A stretch of DNA of 64,000 nt from Paenibacillus agricola (lineage in GTDB: Bacteria; Bacillota; Bacilli; Paenibacillales; NBRC-103111): the NCBI RefSeq assembly GCF_011440305.1, contig NZ_JAAOIW010000012.1, positions 1-64,000 of the forward strand, given 5' to 3'. Both the position numbers and the translations under genes were made by a program. Below the pieces are notes generated by a model. That model had not been told where the DNA came from and did no database searches. It saw nothing but the letters and a program-made list of their open reading frames with translations. Of this stretch, positions 51,254 through 60,222 are shown piece after piece; the stretch's first letter is position 1, and each line of letters opens with the position of its first letter.

Positions 51254-52567
51254 ATGGTACTTTTGAAAGCCGATAGGCAGGAGCTTGGTTATGCAGCTCG
51301 GCGTGAGCAGATTTACGGACCGCTAAAGGCGGAAGGCGTGTTCACCTGGGACATGATGTACGGCGATGAATATGCATTGGCCGGCATCCAGTGGTTGGAC
51401 CGTAGCCTGCACCGCCGAATGCAGGAAGCCGCGGAAGGGCTTAAGCGGGTATACGCCCGCACTGTACAGATTGTCCAGCAGGCCGACGATGCACTGCTAG
51501 GCGAGCTTGGACTTGCGCCTTCAACCTATGCGGCTGTTCGATTAAGCATGGATACATTGCTGCCGACGATGATCGGCAGGTTCGATTTTGCCGTCAACGG
51601 CTCGGACATCAAGATGCTGGAATTCAACAGCGACACGCCCACAGGTATTGTCGAGGCTTTTCATGTCAATGGGCATGTATGTGCCGTGTATGGAGCGAAG
51701 GACCCCAACGAGGGCTGTACGGCCTCACTGCAGCAGGCGTTCGCCGAAACCGTCGAAGCCTATCGCGCAGCCGGCTTCCGGACGGAGCATATGTATTTCA
51801 GTGCGCTCGACTGGCATGAGGAGGACGCAGGGACAACGCGTTATCTGCTCGGGCAATCCAAGCTGCCCGGGAGGTTCGTGCCTCTGTCCGAGCTGCGCGT
51901 AGATGGCGACCGATTATGGGTGATCGATGAAGCGACGCAGCAGCTATCGCCTGTAGATTTGCTTTATCGCTTGCATGCGATTGAGAAGCTGGCTGAGGAG
52001 CAGGACGAGGATGGTTATCCCACAGGGGAGCATATGCTTCAGCTTATCACTCAGGGGCAGCTGGCTATAATAAATCCACCGTCAGGCTTTTTGGCACAGA
52101 CCAAGGCGTTACAGGCGTTAATCTGGAATTTGCATGAGCAGAACCAGTTTTATAGCGCGGAGGAGCATGCCATTATTGAAGCTTATATGCTGCCCACCTA
52201 TTTGGAAAATCGTTTTTCCAAGAGTCAGGGTACGGATGTGCGTAATGAAGCATATGTCGTGAAGCCGATATTCGGCAGAGAAGGCAGTGGAGTGGCCATT
52301 TATGGTCCAGACGGCTCGCTTTGGGAGCAAAGCGGTGAGGATGAATATGCCAACCAGCCGATGATTTACCAAACCTACATAGAGCTACCGCAAATCACTG
52401 TAGAAACGCTGAAAGGCCCGGTGACGGGGCGCTTGCTTTGGGGCTGCTTTTTGATTGGAGGGCAAGCCTCAGCCGTTGTGGCTCGGGTTGGCGGTTTAAT
52501 TACGAGCAACTTATCTTATTATTTACCAGTGGGCTTTGATGAAACGAAAGAGGTGGAGGAGCAATGA
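51254..52567 (+). CDS. Glutathionylspermidine-synthase-like ATP-grasp enzyme
   Basis: The start at 51254 (MVLLKADRQELGYAARREQI) follows GGGGGGAGG and gives 437 residues. Conserved segments of the GSP_synth family are visible: MYGDEYALAG, RFDFAVNGSDIKMLEFNSDT, PTGIVEA, LLYRLHAIEKL, VVKPIFGREGSGVAIYG and LLWGCFLIGG. These supply the ATP-grasp Lys, Glu and Asn residues. The family ligates an amine to a carboxylate in peptide-like molecules. Bacterial short forms such as E. coli YjfC lack the amidase domain and have no proven substrate. The stop overlaps the DUF350 gene (ATGA). Confidence 0.85.
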   Translation: MVLLKADRQELGYAARREQIYGPLKAEGVFTWDMMYGDEYALAGIQWLDRSLHRRMQEAAEGLKRVYARTVQIVQQADDALLGELGLAPSTYAAVRLSMDTLLPTMIGRFDFAVNGSDIKMLEFNSDTPTGIVEAFHVNGHVCAVYGAKDPNEGCTASLQQAFAETVEAYRAAGFRTEHMYFSALDWHEEDAGTTRYLLGQSKLPGRFVPLSELRVDGDRLWVIDEATQQLSPVDLLYRLHAIEKLAEEQDEDGYPTGEHMLQLITQGQLAIINPPSGFLAQTKALQALIWNLHEQNQFYSAEEHAIIEAYMLPTYLENRFSKSQGTDVRNEAYVVKPIFGREGSGVAIYGPDGSLWEQSGEDEYANQPMIYQTYIELPQITVETLKGPVTGRLLWGCFLIGGQASAVVARVGGLITSNLSYYLPVGFDETKEVEEQ

Positions 52568-52998
52568 TGCAGTGGCAATCCATTATCGATTTCTTGATTT
52601 ACTTGGGGATTACCGTACCGTTATTGGGGATCGGCCTTTTATTTTTTGTATTTACAACGCCGTATAGCGAATTTAAATTAATCCGAGAGGGCAGTGATGT
52701 GACAGACCCGGTAAAAGTAGGAGCGGCTCGGGCGGCAGCCTACGACCTGGGTGGCAAAATTGTCGGCCAAGCCTTAGTGCTTGCCTCAGCAGTTTACCAT
52801 TCGATCGGCTTGCTGGATTTGGTAATATGGGGTGTGCTGGGGATCGCTTTTCAAATTATTGTCTTTTATTTATTTGGAATGCTTGCTCCGTTCAAGGTTT
52901 TGGCTGAAATTCCGAAGGGTAATGTGTCGGTCGGGTTATTTTCCTGCTTTTTAAGCATAGCTTCGGGTTTGCTGATGGCCTCGTTAATTAGCTATTAA
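52564..52998 (+). CDS. DUF350 (UPF0719) four-helix membrane protein
   Basis: The 144-residue protein has four hydrophobic helices arranged as two DUF350 repeats (FLIYLGITVPLLGIGLLFFV, AAAYDLGGKIVGQALVLASA, LLDLVIWGVLGIAFQIIVFY, LFSCFLSIASGLLMASLI). DUF350 proteins travel with GSP-synthase-like ATP-grasp enzymes (YjfL with YjfC in E. coli), often near PspA. It overlaps the ATP-grasp gene by four bases, so the two are translated together and probably act together at the membrane. Confidence 0.85.
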   Translation: MMQWQSIIDFLIYLGITVPLLGIGLLFFVFTTPYSEFKLIREGSDVTDPVKVGAARAAAYDLGGKIVGQALVLASAVYHSIGLLDLVIWGVLGIAFQIIVFYLFGMLAPFKVLAEIPKGNVSVGLFSCFLSIASGLLMASLISY

Positions 52999-53008
52999 GG
53001 GCAACAAA

Positions 53009-53040
53009 GGATCAAGCGGAGAAATTTCACCGCTTGATCC
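53009..53040. terminator. Terminator after DUF350 gene
   Basis: GGATCAAGCGG (53009-53019) pairs perfectly with CCGCTTGATCC (53030-53040). A T5 run follows after about nine bases. It marks the end of the long co-directional block. Confidence 0.8.
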
Positions 53041-53108
53041 TTCATCTGTTTTTCTTTAATTGCCCTGCCTAAATCCCAGCTTATCGGGTTCTCACTGCGC
53101 ATTCTCGC

Positions 53109-54008
53109 TCAGGAAACCTTCTGGATTTCCGCCAAACGGCGGTTAGCATTTGATTTTTTGAACGACGCCAGGGTATAGACAATTAATGAAAGCCAGATCA
53201 ACGAAAAACTGATCAATTGCCACTGTGTAAAAGGCTCATTGAACAAAAAGATCGCTAGCAGCAAACTCGTTGTTGGGGCGATATATTGGATAAACCCAAC
53301 CAATGAAAGAGGCAACAGCTTTGTTGCCTTGGCAAACCAGAACAAAGGTAAGGCTGTAGCTACGCCGGATAGCATTAAAAGCACAACCGATGTACCCGAC
53401 AAATCCGTGAAGGTGCTTGTTCCTTGCGCTTGAATATAGAGCAGATAGCCCAACGAAATCGGCAATACGACGATGGTTTCCCAAGTCAGGCCGAGCAGAA
53501 TATCTAACTTCGCTGCCTTTTTGGCAAGCCCATATAGCGCAAAGGAAACTGCCAACGCAATCGCTATCCAAGGGATATGCCCATATTGAATCGCCATAAT
53601 CAGAACGCCGGATCCTGCCAGCAGAATGGAGAACCATTGCCCTGGCGAGAGCCTTTCCTTCAAAAAAACAACCGCCAATAAGACGCTAATAAGGGGATTC
53701 ATATAATAGCCCAAGCTCGTTTCAAGCACTTGATGGTTGTTAACGGCCCATATGAACAGTAACCAGTTCAGGCTAATTAACAGGGAGCAAAGGACAACGG
53801 CAATCCTGCTTCGCCTATTGGCAACAACACCTTTTAATTGCTTCCATTGCTTTGCAAACGTAACAAGGATGGCAACAAATACGAACGACCAGACAATACG
53901 ATGTGCTAAAATCTCCCACGCCGGCATCGCGGTAAAGATCCGCCAATATAACGGGAGAAGCCCCCATGTCAAATAAGAAAAAACGGCATAGATGATACCC
54001 TGCTTCAT
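53109..54008 (-). CDS. rarD: EamA/RarD-family transporter
   Basis: The 299-residue protein has ten hydrophobic helices and the RarD opening KQGIIYAVFSYLTWGLLPLYW, a conserved HRIVWS segment and SLGYYMNPLISVLLAVVFL. It belongs to the drug/metabolite transporter superfamily. E. coli RarD was named for a link to chloramphenicol sensitivity, but the substrate is unknown. AAGGAGCAG precedes the start. Confidence 0.88.
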   Translation of the reverse strand: MKQGIIYAVFSYLTWGLLPLYWRIFTAMPAWEILAHRIVWSFVFVAILVTFAKQWKQLKGVVANRRSRIAVVLCSLLISLNWLLFIWAVNNHQVLETSLGYYMNPLISVLLAVVFLKERLSPGQWFSILLAGSGVLIMAIQYGHIPWIAIALAVSFALYGLAKKAAKLDILLGLTWETIVVLPISLGYLLYIQAQGTSTFTDLSGTSVVLLMLSGVATALPLFWFAKATKLLPLSLVGFIQYIAPTTSLLLAIFLFNEPFTQWQLISFSLIWLSLIVYTLASFKKSNANRRLAEIQKVS

Positions 54009-54289
54009 ATTTGCTGCTCCTTATATGTTCTAATGTTCGACTATATTCAAACAAATGAAATATAGCATGAAGTATGATAAAATGCAATGACAAGCTTGAC
54101 AAGGCACACAGCGGTTTTGTACGATCATCTCGCTCGATTATCTTTGGAGTTACTGAAAGGGGGCGAGTATCAAAGCGAAACCTAATGGCATCAACAAATC
54201 CTTTACTTAGTTGAGCAGCAGCGTTAACATTCCCATGTTTTAATAAGGATAGGATCAGATATTCGTTTGCGCAAATCATGAGGGGGCGG
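54009..54289. other. Divergent intergenic region
   Basis: No clear promoter was found. The minus strand between about 54090 and 54279 reads NVNAAAQLSKGFVDAIRFRF and nearby coding-like residues, but without a start or family match. It may be a decayed gene. Confidence 0.3.
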
Positions 54290-54481
54290 ATGGATTTGAC
54301 TATTTTGGAATATGCAGAAAAAGAGCTGCAAGTGAAATTAAGCTTTTTACAAAAGGATTTGTTGCAGGTTTTACAACAGGATTCGGACTATGTGCAGTAT
54401 GTTGACAAGAAAAGCCACGCTTTGGTCACTGTCTTGGATATTTATTATAAATGGATCGAGAATAATAGGCTTGCCAGCTGA
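54290..54481 (+). CDS. Small hypothetical helical protein (63 aa)
   Basis: The ATG at 54290 follows AGGGGG at 54281-54286 (short spacing). The peptide MDLTILEYAEKELQVKLSFL and LLQVLQQDSDYVQYVDKKSH is predicted to be two amphipathic helices. No family is recognised. Confidence 0.5.
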   Translation: MDLTILEYAEKELQVKLSFLQKDLLQVLQQDSDYVQYVDKKSHALVTVLDIYYKWIENNRLAS

Positions 54482-54542
54482 GTGGTATTTACCCCAAATT
54501 TACTCCATGCGAAGCTGATGAGCAGTTAACCCCATATAAGAA

Positions 54543-54588
54543 AAAGAACCTCCTTACCCACTGTTTGAAAGTGGGTGGAGGTTCTTTT
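54543..54588. terminator. Bidirectional terminator
   Basis: AAAGAACCTCC...ACCCAC pairs with GTGGGT...GGAGGTTCTTT in a 17-bp stem around a nine-base loop. It lies between the small ORF and the convergent aldo/keto reductase. Confidence 0.9.
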
Positions 54589-54630
54589 ATGTAGGGTACT
54601 CCGTTCAAAGTGGACCATTAGCCTCCCGTT

Positions 54631-55608
54631 TTACCAAGCATACGCTTCAGGTGCGGGCTTGCCAGGGCCGGGGAAAATAAGGCTTAATTCGGCCATGGTA
54701 TCCTCAGCCAATACAAGCTCTACTGCCCTCAGAGCGTTTTCCAGCTGCTCCTGGGTGCGAGGACCTATAATCGGTGCCGTTAAAGCCGGATTGGCCAGAA
54801 TCCAAGCCAAGCCTACATTGGATTGGCTTTCGCCAAGCTCCAAGCAAAGGCTGGCGAAGCGCTCCAGCTGTGCCCGCTTGGCTTCAATCGCCACGCGCTC
54901 TTGGGCCGATCTGGACCCTCGGTGCGGCTTAAGCGCGTTTTCGCCCAGCAAGCCCCCGGCAAGCGGGCTCCACGCGACAACGCCGATCCCGTGGTGCAGC
55001 GCCGACGGCAGCACTTCGAGCTCGGGCTCACGGCATAATAGGCTATATTTATGCTGCTCGGATACCAGCCCAAGAATATGCCGTGACTTCGCTTCGGCTT
55101 GCGCCAGCGCAAGATGCCAGCCTGCAAAATTACTGGAGCCGATATAATCGACGGTTCCTTGCTGGACTAACGATTGAAAGACCTCCCAGAGCTCCTCCCA
55201 GGTAGCATTCCGTTCGATGTGGTGCATTTGGTAAAGCTCAATATGGTCGGTTTGCAGCCGGGTTAAGGAGCCTTGCAAATGCCGGCGAATTTTATAGGCA
55301 GATAATCCACTCTCTGTATTGGGTCCGTCATTCGGGTCCTCCATGTTGCCGTATACCTTGGTAGCCAGAACAACACGCTCGCGCCGGTTGCCTCCTTGGG
55401 CGAACCACCGGCCGATGATTTCCTCGGTAAGCCCACGTTTCTCGCCACCGTAGCCATTAGCTGTATCGAAAAAGCTAATGCCTGCATCCAGCGCCGTATC
55501 CATAATACGAAAGGCTTCTTTTTCATCCGTACTTTGCCCGAAATTCATCGTTCCCAAGCAAAGTCGGCTTACCTTTAAGCCCGTACGTCCCAAATTTATA
55601 TACTTCAT
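54631..55608 (-). CDS. Aldo/keto reductase
   Basis: The 325-residue protein has the catalytic tetrad of the superfamily: Asp-Tyr in FFDTANGYGG, Lys in VVLATKVYGNM and His in ELYQMHHIERN. The NADP-binding segment near the end is APIIGPRTQEQLENAL. It resembles IolS/YhdN-type general stress reductases of Bacillus. It starts behind GAGGCGG. A MerR regulator of the type often paired with such reductases lies 13 kb away (41136), but no matching operator was seen here. Confidence 0.92.
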   Translation of the reverse strand: MKYINLGRTGLKVSRLCLGTMNFGQSTDEKEAFRIMDTALDAGISFFDTANGYGGEKRGLTEEIIGRWFAQGGNRRERVVLATKVYGNMEDPNDGPNTESGLSAYKIRRHLQGSLTRLQTDHIELYQMHHIERNATWEELWEVFQSLVQQGTVDYIGSSNFAGWHLALAQAEAKSRHILGLVSEQHKYSLLCREPELEVLPSALHHGIGVVAWSPLAGGLLGENALKPHRGSRSAQERVAIEAKRAQLERFASLCLELGESQSNVGLAWILANPALTAPIIGPRTQEQLENALRAVELVLAEDTMAELSLIFPGPGKPAPEAYAW

Positions 55609-55746
55609 GTTATGCCGCCTCTAAAATTTATTTTGCATCTTCCTTCATTGCCCTCAACCCTCAACCCAGAGATGAGTCTTGATTAAAAAAGCTCGCAACA
55701 GGGTAAACATAACTATTAATCAATAATTAAAGTGAGGCGAGGCGAC

Positions 55747-55899
55747 ATGGAAGACATTGTAAAACAAACCAAAATCAACTGGCACCATTTTATGTCAAAC
55801 TTTTATTTGATTTTGCATGACAATAGTATGGACAGAGGTTTAAAAGCGACGTTTATGAAAAAGGCCTATACCCATACGCTCAAAACAAGAGATCTCTAA
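55747..55899 (+). CDS. Small hypothetical protein (50 aa)
   Basis: The ATG at 55747 follows GAGGCGAGG. The peptide MEDIVKQTKINWHHFMSNFY and onward ends in KAYTHTLKTRDL. It is soluble and basic, with no family match. It is the only frame in this divergent region with codon composition like neighbouring genes. Confidence 0.45.
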   Translation: MEDIVKQTKINWHHFMSNFYLILHDNSMDRGLKATFMKKAYTHTLKTRDL

Positions 55900-55909
55900 A
55901 TGAATCTGA

Positions 55910-56095
55910 TGCTAGGCTTCAGGTTTTTTTTGCTGGACGAGCTCGCCAAACCCGAATATATCCGCGCCCAAATCCTTGTGTACCTTTTTAACTGCGATTT
56001 TGATCAGCCCTCCAATTTGCGGTCACCATCCTCTTTGATATAGTCAAATGTAATTTGGTCAGTACTATCGATGTCGTAATCGATATCCTCCTATA
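55910..56095 (-). pseudogene. Ger(x)C-type spore germination protein remnant
   Basis: On the minus strand IKIAVKKVHKDLGADIFGFG followed by ELVQQKKPE matches the conserved end region of Ger(x)C germinant-receptor lipoproteins (KKVQ...DIFGFGE). Upstream residues (EDGDRKLE) are in another frame, so one frameshift lies near 56015. The signal and most of the domain are absent. There is no start codon or ribosome binding site. Confidence 0.5.
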
Positions 56096-56210
56096 TTTTG
56101 CTCCACACGTATGTTTACTCCCACAACCGATTTCCTATTACTAATTTCAGTATTTGCCAAAAGAGTTTATAAACAAATATTCGTGGGTACCCTTCCGCTG
56201 TTTATATGAG

Positions 56211-56219
56211 GTATACTAG
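56211..56219 (+). promoter_or_regulatory. Probable operator copy for the uxu GntR regulator
   Basis: GTATACTAG, followed after one base by ATTATT, is shared with 57002-57010 (GTATACTAG, then TTATATT) upstream of uxuA. It overlaps a TATACT -10-like hexamer about 45 bases before the GntR start, suggesting autoregulation. Confidence 0.5.
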
Positions 56220-56264
56220 AATTATTAGCTTAGTATAAGCTCACAGGAGCACAGGGGGATTGGG

Positions 56265-56951
56265 ATGTCTACTCAAATAACGGCGCTTAAAGATAGAAAA
56301 GGATTAATCAGGGATTATGTCTATGACACACTCAAAAAAAATATTATGGAATTAAGGCTGGAGCCAGGCCGTTTAATATCGGAAAAAGATTTGGTGGAAA
56401 TGCTTGAGGTCAGCAGAACGCCGATACGTGAAGCACTTGTTAAATTATCGCAGGAGGAGCTTATTGAGACTACACCCCAGAAGGGCTCTATGATTTCTTT
56501 AATCGATTTGCAGCATGTCGAGGAATCCCGGTTTATTAGGGAAACACTGGAGGCGGCTATCGTACGTGAAGCCTGTATGAAGCTGAATAAGGAGCAGGTG
56601 CTGGGTCTGCAGAACCTAATTTCATTGCAGGAGCTATGCGAGTCTGAGGAAAACTATGAACGGCTGTTTGAGCTGGATGAAGAGTTTCATAAATCGATTA
56701 TTATCGGCTGTGGCAGGTCCCGTGCATGGGGGCTTATTCAACAGGTAACGACCCACTATAACCGGATCCGTTTCTTAAGATTATCGACCAACCATGATTG
56801 GAAAATCATTATGATCCAGCACCATGGAATCGTCCGTGCGATCAGGGATAAAAATCCGGATGAAGCCGAAAAGGTATTAAGAGACCATTTGGAGCTGGTT
56901 GTGATTGAAAAAGAAGAATTAAAGCAGAAATACCCCAAGTATTTCAAATAA
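56265..56951 (+). CDS. GntR/FadR-subfamily (FCD) regulator of the uxu genes
   Basis: The 228-residue protein has an N-terminal GntR winged helix (DYVYDTLKKNIMELRLEPGR, LVEMLEVSRTPIREALVKLS, TTPQKGSMIS). A C-terminal FCD effector domain has the metal-binding Asp/His pattern (FELDEEFHKSII, MIQHHGIVRAI, VLRDHLELV). FCD regulators typically sense sugar acids. Position just upstream of uxuA and a shared operator sequence suggest control of mannonate/glucuronate use, similar in role to UxuR/ExuR. Confidence 0.85.
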   Translation: MSTQITALKDRKGLIRDYVYDTLKKNIMELRLEPGRLISEKDLVEMLEVSRTPIREALVKLSQEELIETTPQKGSMISLIDLQHVEESRFIRETLEAAIVREACMKLNKEQVLGLQNLISLQELCESEENYERLFELDEEFHKSIIIGCGRSRAWGLIQQVTTHYNRIRFLRLSTNHDWKIIMIQHHGIVRAIRDKNPDEAEKVLRDHLELVVIEKEELKQKYPKYFK

Positions 56952-56998
56952 ATTGCTCAAACTGCTCATAAATTTCTTTTTACTAAACCATAACCCAT

Positions 56999-57010
56999 CT
57001 AGTATACTAG
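56999..57010 (+). promoter_or_regulatory. uxuA promoter with palindromic operator
   Basis: The perfect palindrome CTAGTATACTAG overlaps a TATACT -10 (57003-57008), with TTTACT 18 bp upstream as the -35. The core GTATACTAG recurs at 56211. This is the likely GntR binding site. Confidence 0.6.
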
Positions 57011-57055
57011 TTATATTAATATAATAAGATTGAATGACTCTGGAGGTTAGTTCAG

Positions 57056-58129
57056 ATGAAAATGGTATTTAGATGGTATGGGGAAGGCAATGACACTGTT
57101 ACACTTGAGCAAATCAAACACATCCCCGGTGTTGAGGGAATCGTATGGGCACTGCATCATTTGCCGGCAGGTGCAGAATGGCCGATGGCGGACATCCTCG
57201 CTTACAAAGAGCTGGTAGAGCCTTACGGCTTCCATCTTGAAGTTGTTGAGAGCGTGAATGTCCACGAGGATATTAAGCTCGGCTTGCCAAGCCGTGATCT
57301 TTACATCGAGAATTACAAGCGAACGATCGAAAGGCTGGCGAAGGTCGGTGCCAAAGTGATTTGTTATAACTTCATGCCCGTATTCGACTGGGTACGGACG
57401 GATTTATTCAAGGAGCTGGAGGATGGATCGACAGCGATGTTTTATGAAAAGCTGAAGGTGGACGCGATGAATCCACTGGAATTGGTTGCGAAAATTAACG
57501 AAAATCCCGAGTTTACGATGCCGGGCTGGGAGCCGGAACGCTTGAAGCATTTATCCTCCGTGTTTGATGCTTACAGGGAAGTAACGGAGGAGGATTTGTG
57601 GAACAATCTGCAATATTTCCTGGAGCAGATTATTCCCGTTGCCGAGCTGAATGGGATCAAGATGGCGATCCATCCGGATGATCCGCCATGGTCGATATTT
57701 GGACTGCCCAAAATTATGACGGGGGCAGACAGTATCCGCAGGCTACTTAAGCTTGTCGATAATCCCTATAATGGCGTAACCTTATGCAGCGGCTCTTTAA
57801 GCGCGAGGCCGGATAATAATATAGCGGCAATGGTGAGGGAGTTTGCCGACCGGATTCCTTTTGCCCATATTCGTAATATCCGCTTGTATGAAAATGGTGA
57901 CTTTATTGAAACCTCGCATAAAGCCAGCGACGGCACTGTAGATATTTGCGATATCGTCAAGGCTTATCATGAGAACGGATTCACGGGATATGTGAGGCCA
58001 GACCATGGGAGACATATTTGGGGCGAGCAATGTAGGCCAGGTTACGGTTTATATGACAGAGCGCTTGGCATTATGTACTTATGGGGGATTTGGGATTCCT
58101 TGGAAAGAAGCAAAAGGGGGACGATGTGA
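57056..58129 (+). CDS. uxuA: Mannonate dehydratase UxuA
   Basis: The 357-residue TIM-barrel enzyme shows UxuA signatures: [20 protein letters not shown] at the start, [44 protein letters not shown] with metal ligands, [18 protein letters not shown] and [13 protein letters not shown]. It dehydrates D-mannonate to 2-keto-3-deoxy-D-gluconate in glucuronate catabolism. GGAGG lies 11 bases before the ATG. Its stop overlaps the next gene (TGATG). No kdgK or kdgA is nearby. Confidence 0.95.
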   Translation: MKMVFRWYGEGNDTVTLEQIKHIPGVEGIVWALHHLPAGAEWPMADILAYKELVEPYGFHLEVVESVNVHEDIKLGLPSRDLYIENYKRTIERLAKVGAKVICYNFMPVFDWVRTDLFKELEDGSTAMFYEKLKVDAMNPLELVAKINENPEFTMPGWEPERLKHLSSVFDAYREVTEEDLWNNLQYFLEQIIPVAELNGIKMAIHPDDPPWSIFGLPKIMTGADSIRRLLKLVDNPYNGVTLCSGSLSARPDNNIAAMVREFADRIPFAHIRNIRLYENGDFIETSHKASDGTVDICDIVKAYHENGFTGYVRPDHGRHIWGEQCRPGYGLYDRALGIMYLWGIWDSLERSKRGTM

Positions 58130-58977
58130 TGATCACGATTAACGAAAATTTGCAAGGTAAAGTAGCTGTCATTACGGGTGGCAGCGGAGTGCTCTGCTCG
58201 GCGATGGCGAAGGAGCTGGGGCGGCATGGTGTCAAGGTAGCCATCCTAAACCGTACACTCGATAAGGGCGAGCGGGTAGCCAGCGATATTAGGGAAGCCG
58301 GAGGCGAAGCGATCGCGATTGCTTGTGATGTCTTGGATTTGGAAAGCGTGAAGGCGGCTGAGCAAATTGTTCTAGAAAAGCTGGGCGCTTGCGATATCCT
58401 GATTAACGGCGCGGGTGGCAACCACCCCAAAGGCATTACGACCAAAGAAAGCCTAAAGCTCGATGATTTGGAAAATAAAGAGCTGACAACCTTTTTTGAT
58501 TTGAACCAAGAAGGAATTCAATATGTGTTTAATTTGAACTTTCTGGGCACGCTGTTGCCCACGCAAATCTTTTCCAAAGGCATGATTAACAAGCCCGGTG
58601 CAACGATCATTAATATGTCGTCGATGAGTGCCCCAAGCCCGATGACCAAGGTACCCATCTACAGCGCTGCCAAGGCCGCCATCGATAATTTTACCAAGTG
58701 GCTGGCTGTCCATATGGCCGACTCGGGCATTAGAGTTAACGCGATTGCGCCAGGTTTTTTCTTGACGGAGCAAAATAAAAAGCTGCTGACGAATGAAGAC
58801 GGCTCGCTAACCGAGCGGTCGCATAAAATCATTACACACACCCCGATGCGAAGATTCGGCAGTCCGGATGATCTGCTAGGGACATTAATTTGGCTGGCCG
58901 ACTCGAATATGTCTGGTTTTGTCACAGGAATTACAGTACCCGTTGATGGAGGATTTATGGCTTATTCTGGTGTATAA
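58129..58977 (+). CDS. SDR-family D-mannonate oxidoreductase (UxuB/YjmF-like)
   Basis: The ATG at 58129 overlaps the uxuA stop, with AAAGGGGG upstream, and gives 282 residues. The Rossmann motif is [10 protein letters not shown] (16-25), followed by [11 protein letters not shown], the catalytic Ser in [11 protein letters not shown] and Tyr-x3-Lys in PIYSAAKAA. The ending is [17 protein letters not shown]. Bacillus YjmF/UxuB is an SDR that interconverts fructuronate and mannonate, unlike E. coli UxuB. Adjacency to uxuA supports the same role. Confidence 0.88.
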   Translation: MITINENLQGKVAVITGGSGVLCSAMAKELGRHGVKVAILNRTLDKGERVASDIREAGGEAIAIACDVLDLESVKAAEQIVLEKLGACDILINGAGGNHPKGITTKESLKLDDLENKELTTFFDLNQEGIQYVFNLNFLGTLLPTQIFSKGMINKPGATIINMSSMSAPSPMTKVPIYSAAKAAIDNFTKWLAVHMADSGIRVNAIAPGFFLTEQNKKLLTNEDGSLTERSHKIITHTPMRRFGSPDDLLGTLIWLADSNMSGFVTGITVPVDGGFMAYSGV

Positions 58978-59064
58978 TGGTATTATAGATCCGTTTTAAG
59001 GAAGCAGCAGGTTGAGTAGATCAAGGCTAGAGGCGACATCCTTGATAAGGAGATTTAAAGAGGC

Positions 59065-59121
59065 GGTAGCCGCTGCCTGCAATTTTGGATGCTTTACCCG
59101 GAATTGCAGGCAGCGGCTACC
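59065..59121. repeat. Perfect 20-bp inverted repeat (long hairpin)
   Basis: Bases 59065-59084 (GGTAGCCGCTGCCTGCAATT) and 59102-59121 are exact reverse complements with a 17-base loop. No T run follows. The motif TTGCAGGCAG occurs a third time just downstream (59129-59138). It lies between the uxu and dehydrogenase genes and could be a factor-dependent terminator or an RNA-end stabiliser. Confidence 0.75.
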
Positions 59122-59208
59122 AGACTCGTTGCAGGCAGAGGCGCTCAAGGCCTTCAAGCTTCAAGGCTAAGGAGTAAACAATGAAGAATAAGGAGCGGAT
59201 ACAACATC

Positions 59209-60204
59209 ATGGCGCAATTTAAAGTTGTTATTACCGACTATGAATACAAAAGCTTGCAGATCGAACAGGATATCCTTAGTCAACTGGATGTGGAGTTTGT
59301 GAAGGCGCAATGTCGGACAGAGGAAGAGGTCATCAACGCTGCGAAGGATGCAGACGGGATCTTGAATCAGTATGCACCCATCACCCAGAAGGTCATACAA
59401 AGCTTGAACAACTGCAAGGTGATTTCCAGATATGGGGTGGGCGTCAACACGATTGATTTGGATGCCGCGACTGAGCAGGGAATCGTTGTAGCGAATTGTA
59501 CCGATTATTGTATGGATGAAGTTGCTGACCATGCTTTAGCGCTTCTCTTAAGCGCGGCTCGCAAGGTTACCTTGCTCAATTCCTATGTCAAACAAGGTGT
59601 GTGGGAATACAAAAAGGCTATACCAATTTACCGTTTAAGAGGGCAAATATTGGGGATGGTTGGGTTTGGTAAGATATCCCAAAACCTTAGTGCCAAAGCA
59701 AAGGCTTTTGGTTTGAAGCTTATTGCCTATGATCCGTTTATTTCCCAAGAGGTTGCCTCTAAGTATGAGGTAGAGATGGTCGACTTAGATATATTGTGCC
59801 AAACTGCGGATTTTATTTCCGTACATGCGCCATTGACCAAAGCTACCAAAGGCTTGATTGGCAGCGCACAATTCAGCAGCATGAAACCTGAGGCCATTAT
59901 TATTAATACTTCAAGGGGACCGCTAATTAATGAACAGTCTTTGATTACAGCGCTACAAACTTCGCAAATTGCAGGTGCAGCCTTAGATGTGCTTGAGCAT
60001 GAGCCTATTGACCCTGGCAACCCGTTACTGAAGATGGAGCAGGTTATCCTGAATCCTCATGTTGCCTGGTATTCCGAGGAATCGGAAAGGGAGCTAAAGG
60101 GGAAAATCGCCCAGAACGTGGTTGATGTGCTATCGGGGTTATTTCCCGTGTATTTAGCCAATCCTAAAGTAAAAGACATAGTGGACCTACGACAAAGGCT
60201 GTAA
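59209..60204 (+). CDS. D-isomer-specific 2-hydroxyacid dehydrogenase (C-terminal-binding-protein type)
   Basis: The 331-residue protein has a Rossmann domain with GMVGFGKISQNLSAKAKAFG, the catalytic Arg in INTSRGPLIN, Glu in VLEHEPIDP and His in LNPHVAWYSEE. The CtBP-like VISRYGVGVNTIDLDAA segment is present. Such enzymes reduce or oxidise 2-hydroxyacids with NAD. The substrate is unknown. Location between the uxu module and an aromatic-type catabolic cluster leaves either pathway possible. The ribosome binding site AAGGAG is rather distant from the ATG. Confidence 0.85.
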   Translation: MAQFKVVITDYEYKSLQIEQDILSQLDVEFVKAQCRTEEEVINAAKDADGILNQYAPITQKVIQSLNNCKVISRYGVGVNTIDLDAATEQGIVVANCTDYCMDEVADHALALLLSAARKVTLLNSYVKQGVWEYKKAIPIYRLRGQILGMVGFGKISQNLSAKAKAFGLKLIAYDPFISQEVASKYEVEMVDLDILCQTADFISVHAPLTKATKGLIGSAQFSSMKPEAIIINTSRGPLINEQSLITALQTSQIAGAALDVLEHEPIDPGNPLLKMEQVILNPHVAWYSEESERELKGKIAQNVVDVLSGLFPVYLANPKVKDIVDLRQRL

Positions 60205-60222
60205 ATGAATTTTATATTTTAG

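Noticed and set aside
53815-54279. Minus-strand 154-codon frame overlapping rarD and its upstream region
   Set aside because: Half of it is out of frame within rarD. The upstream half has coding-like residues but no family or start, so it is mentioned only as possible decay.
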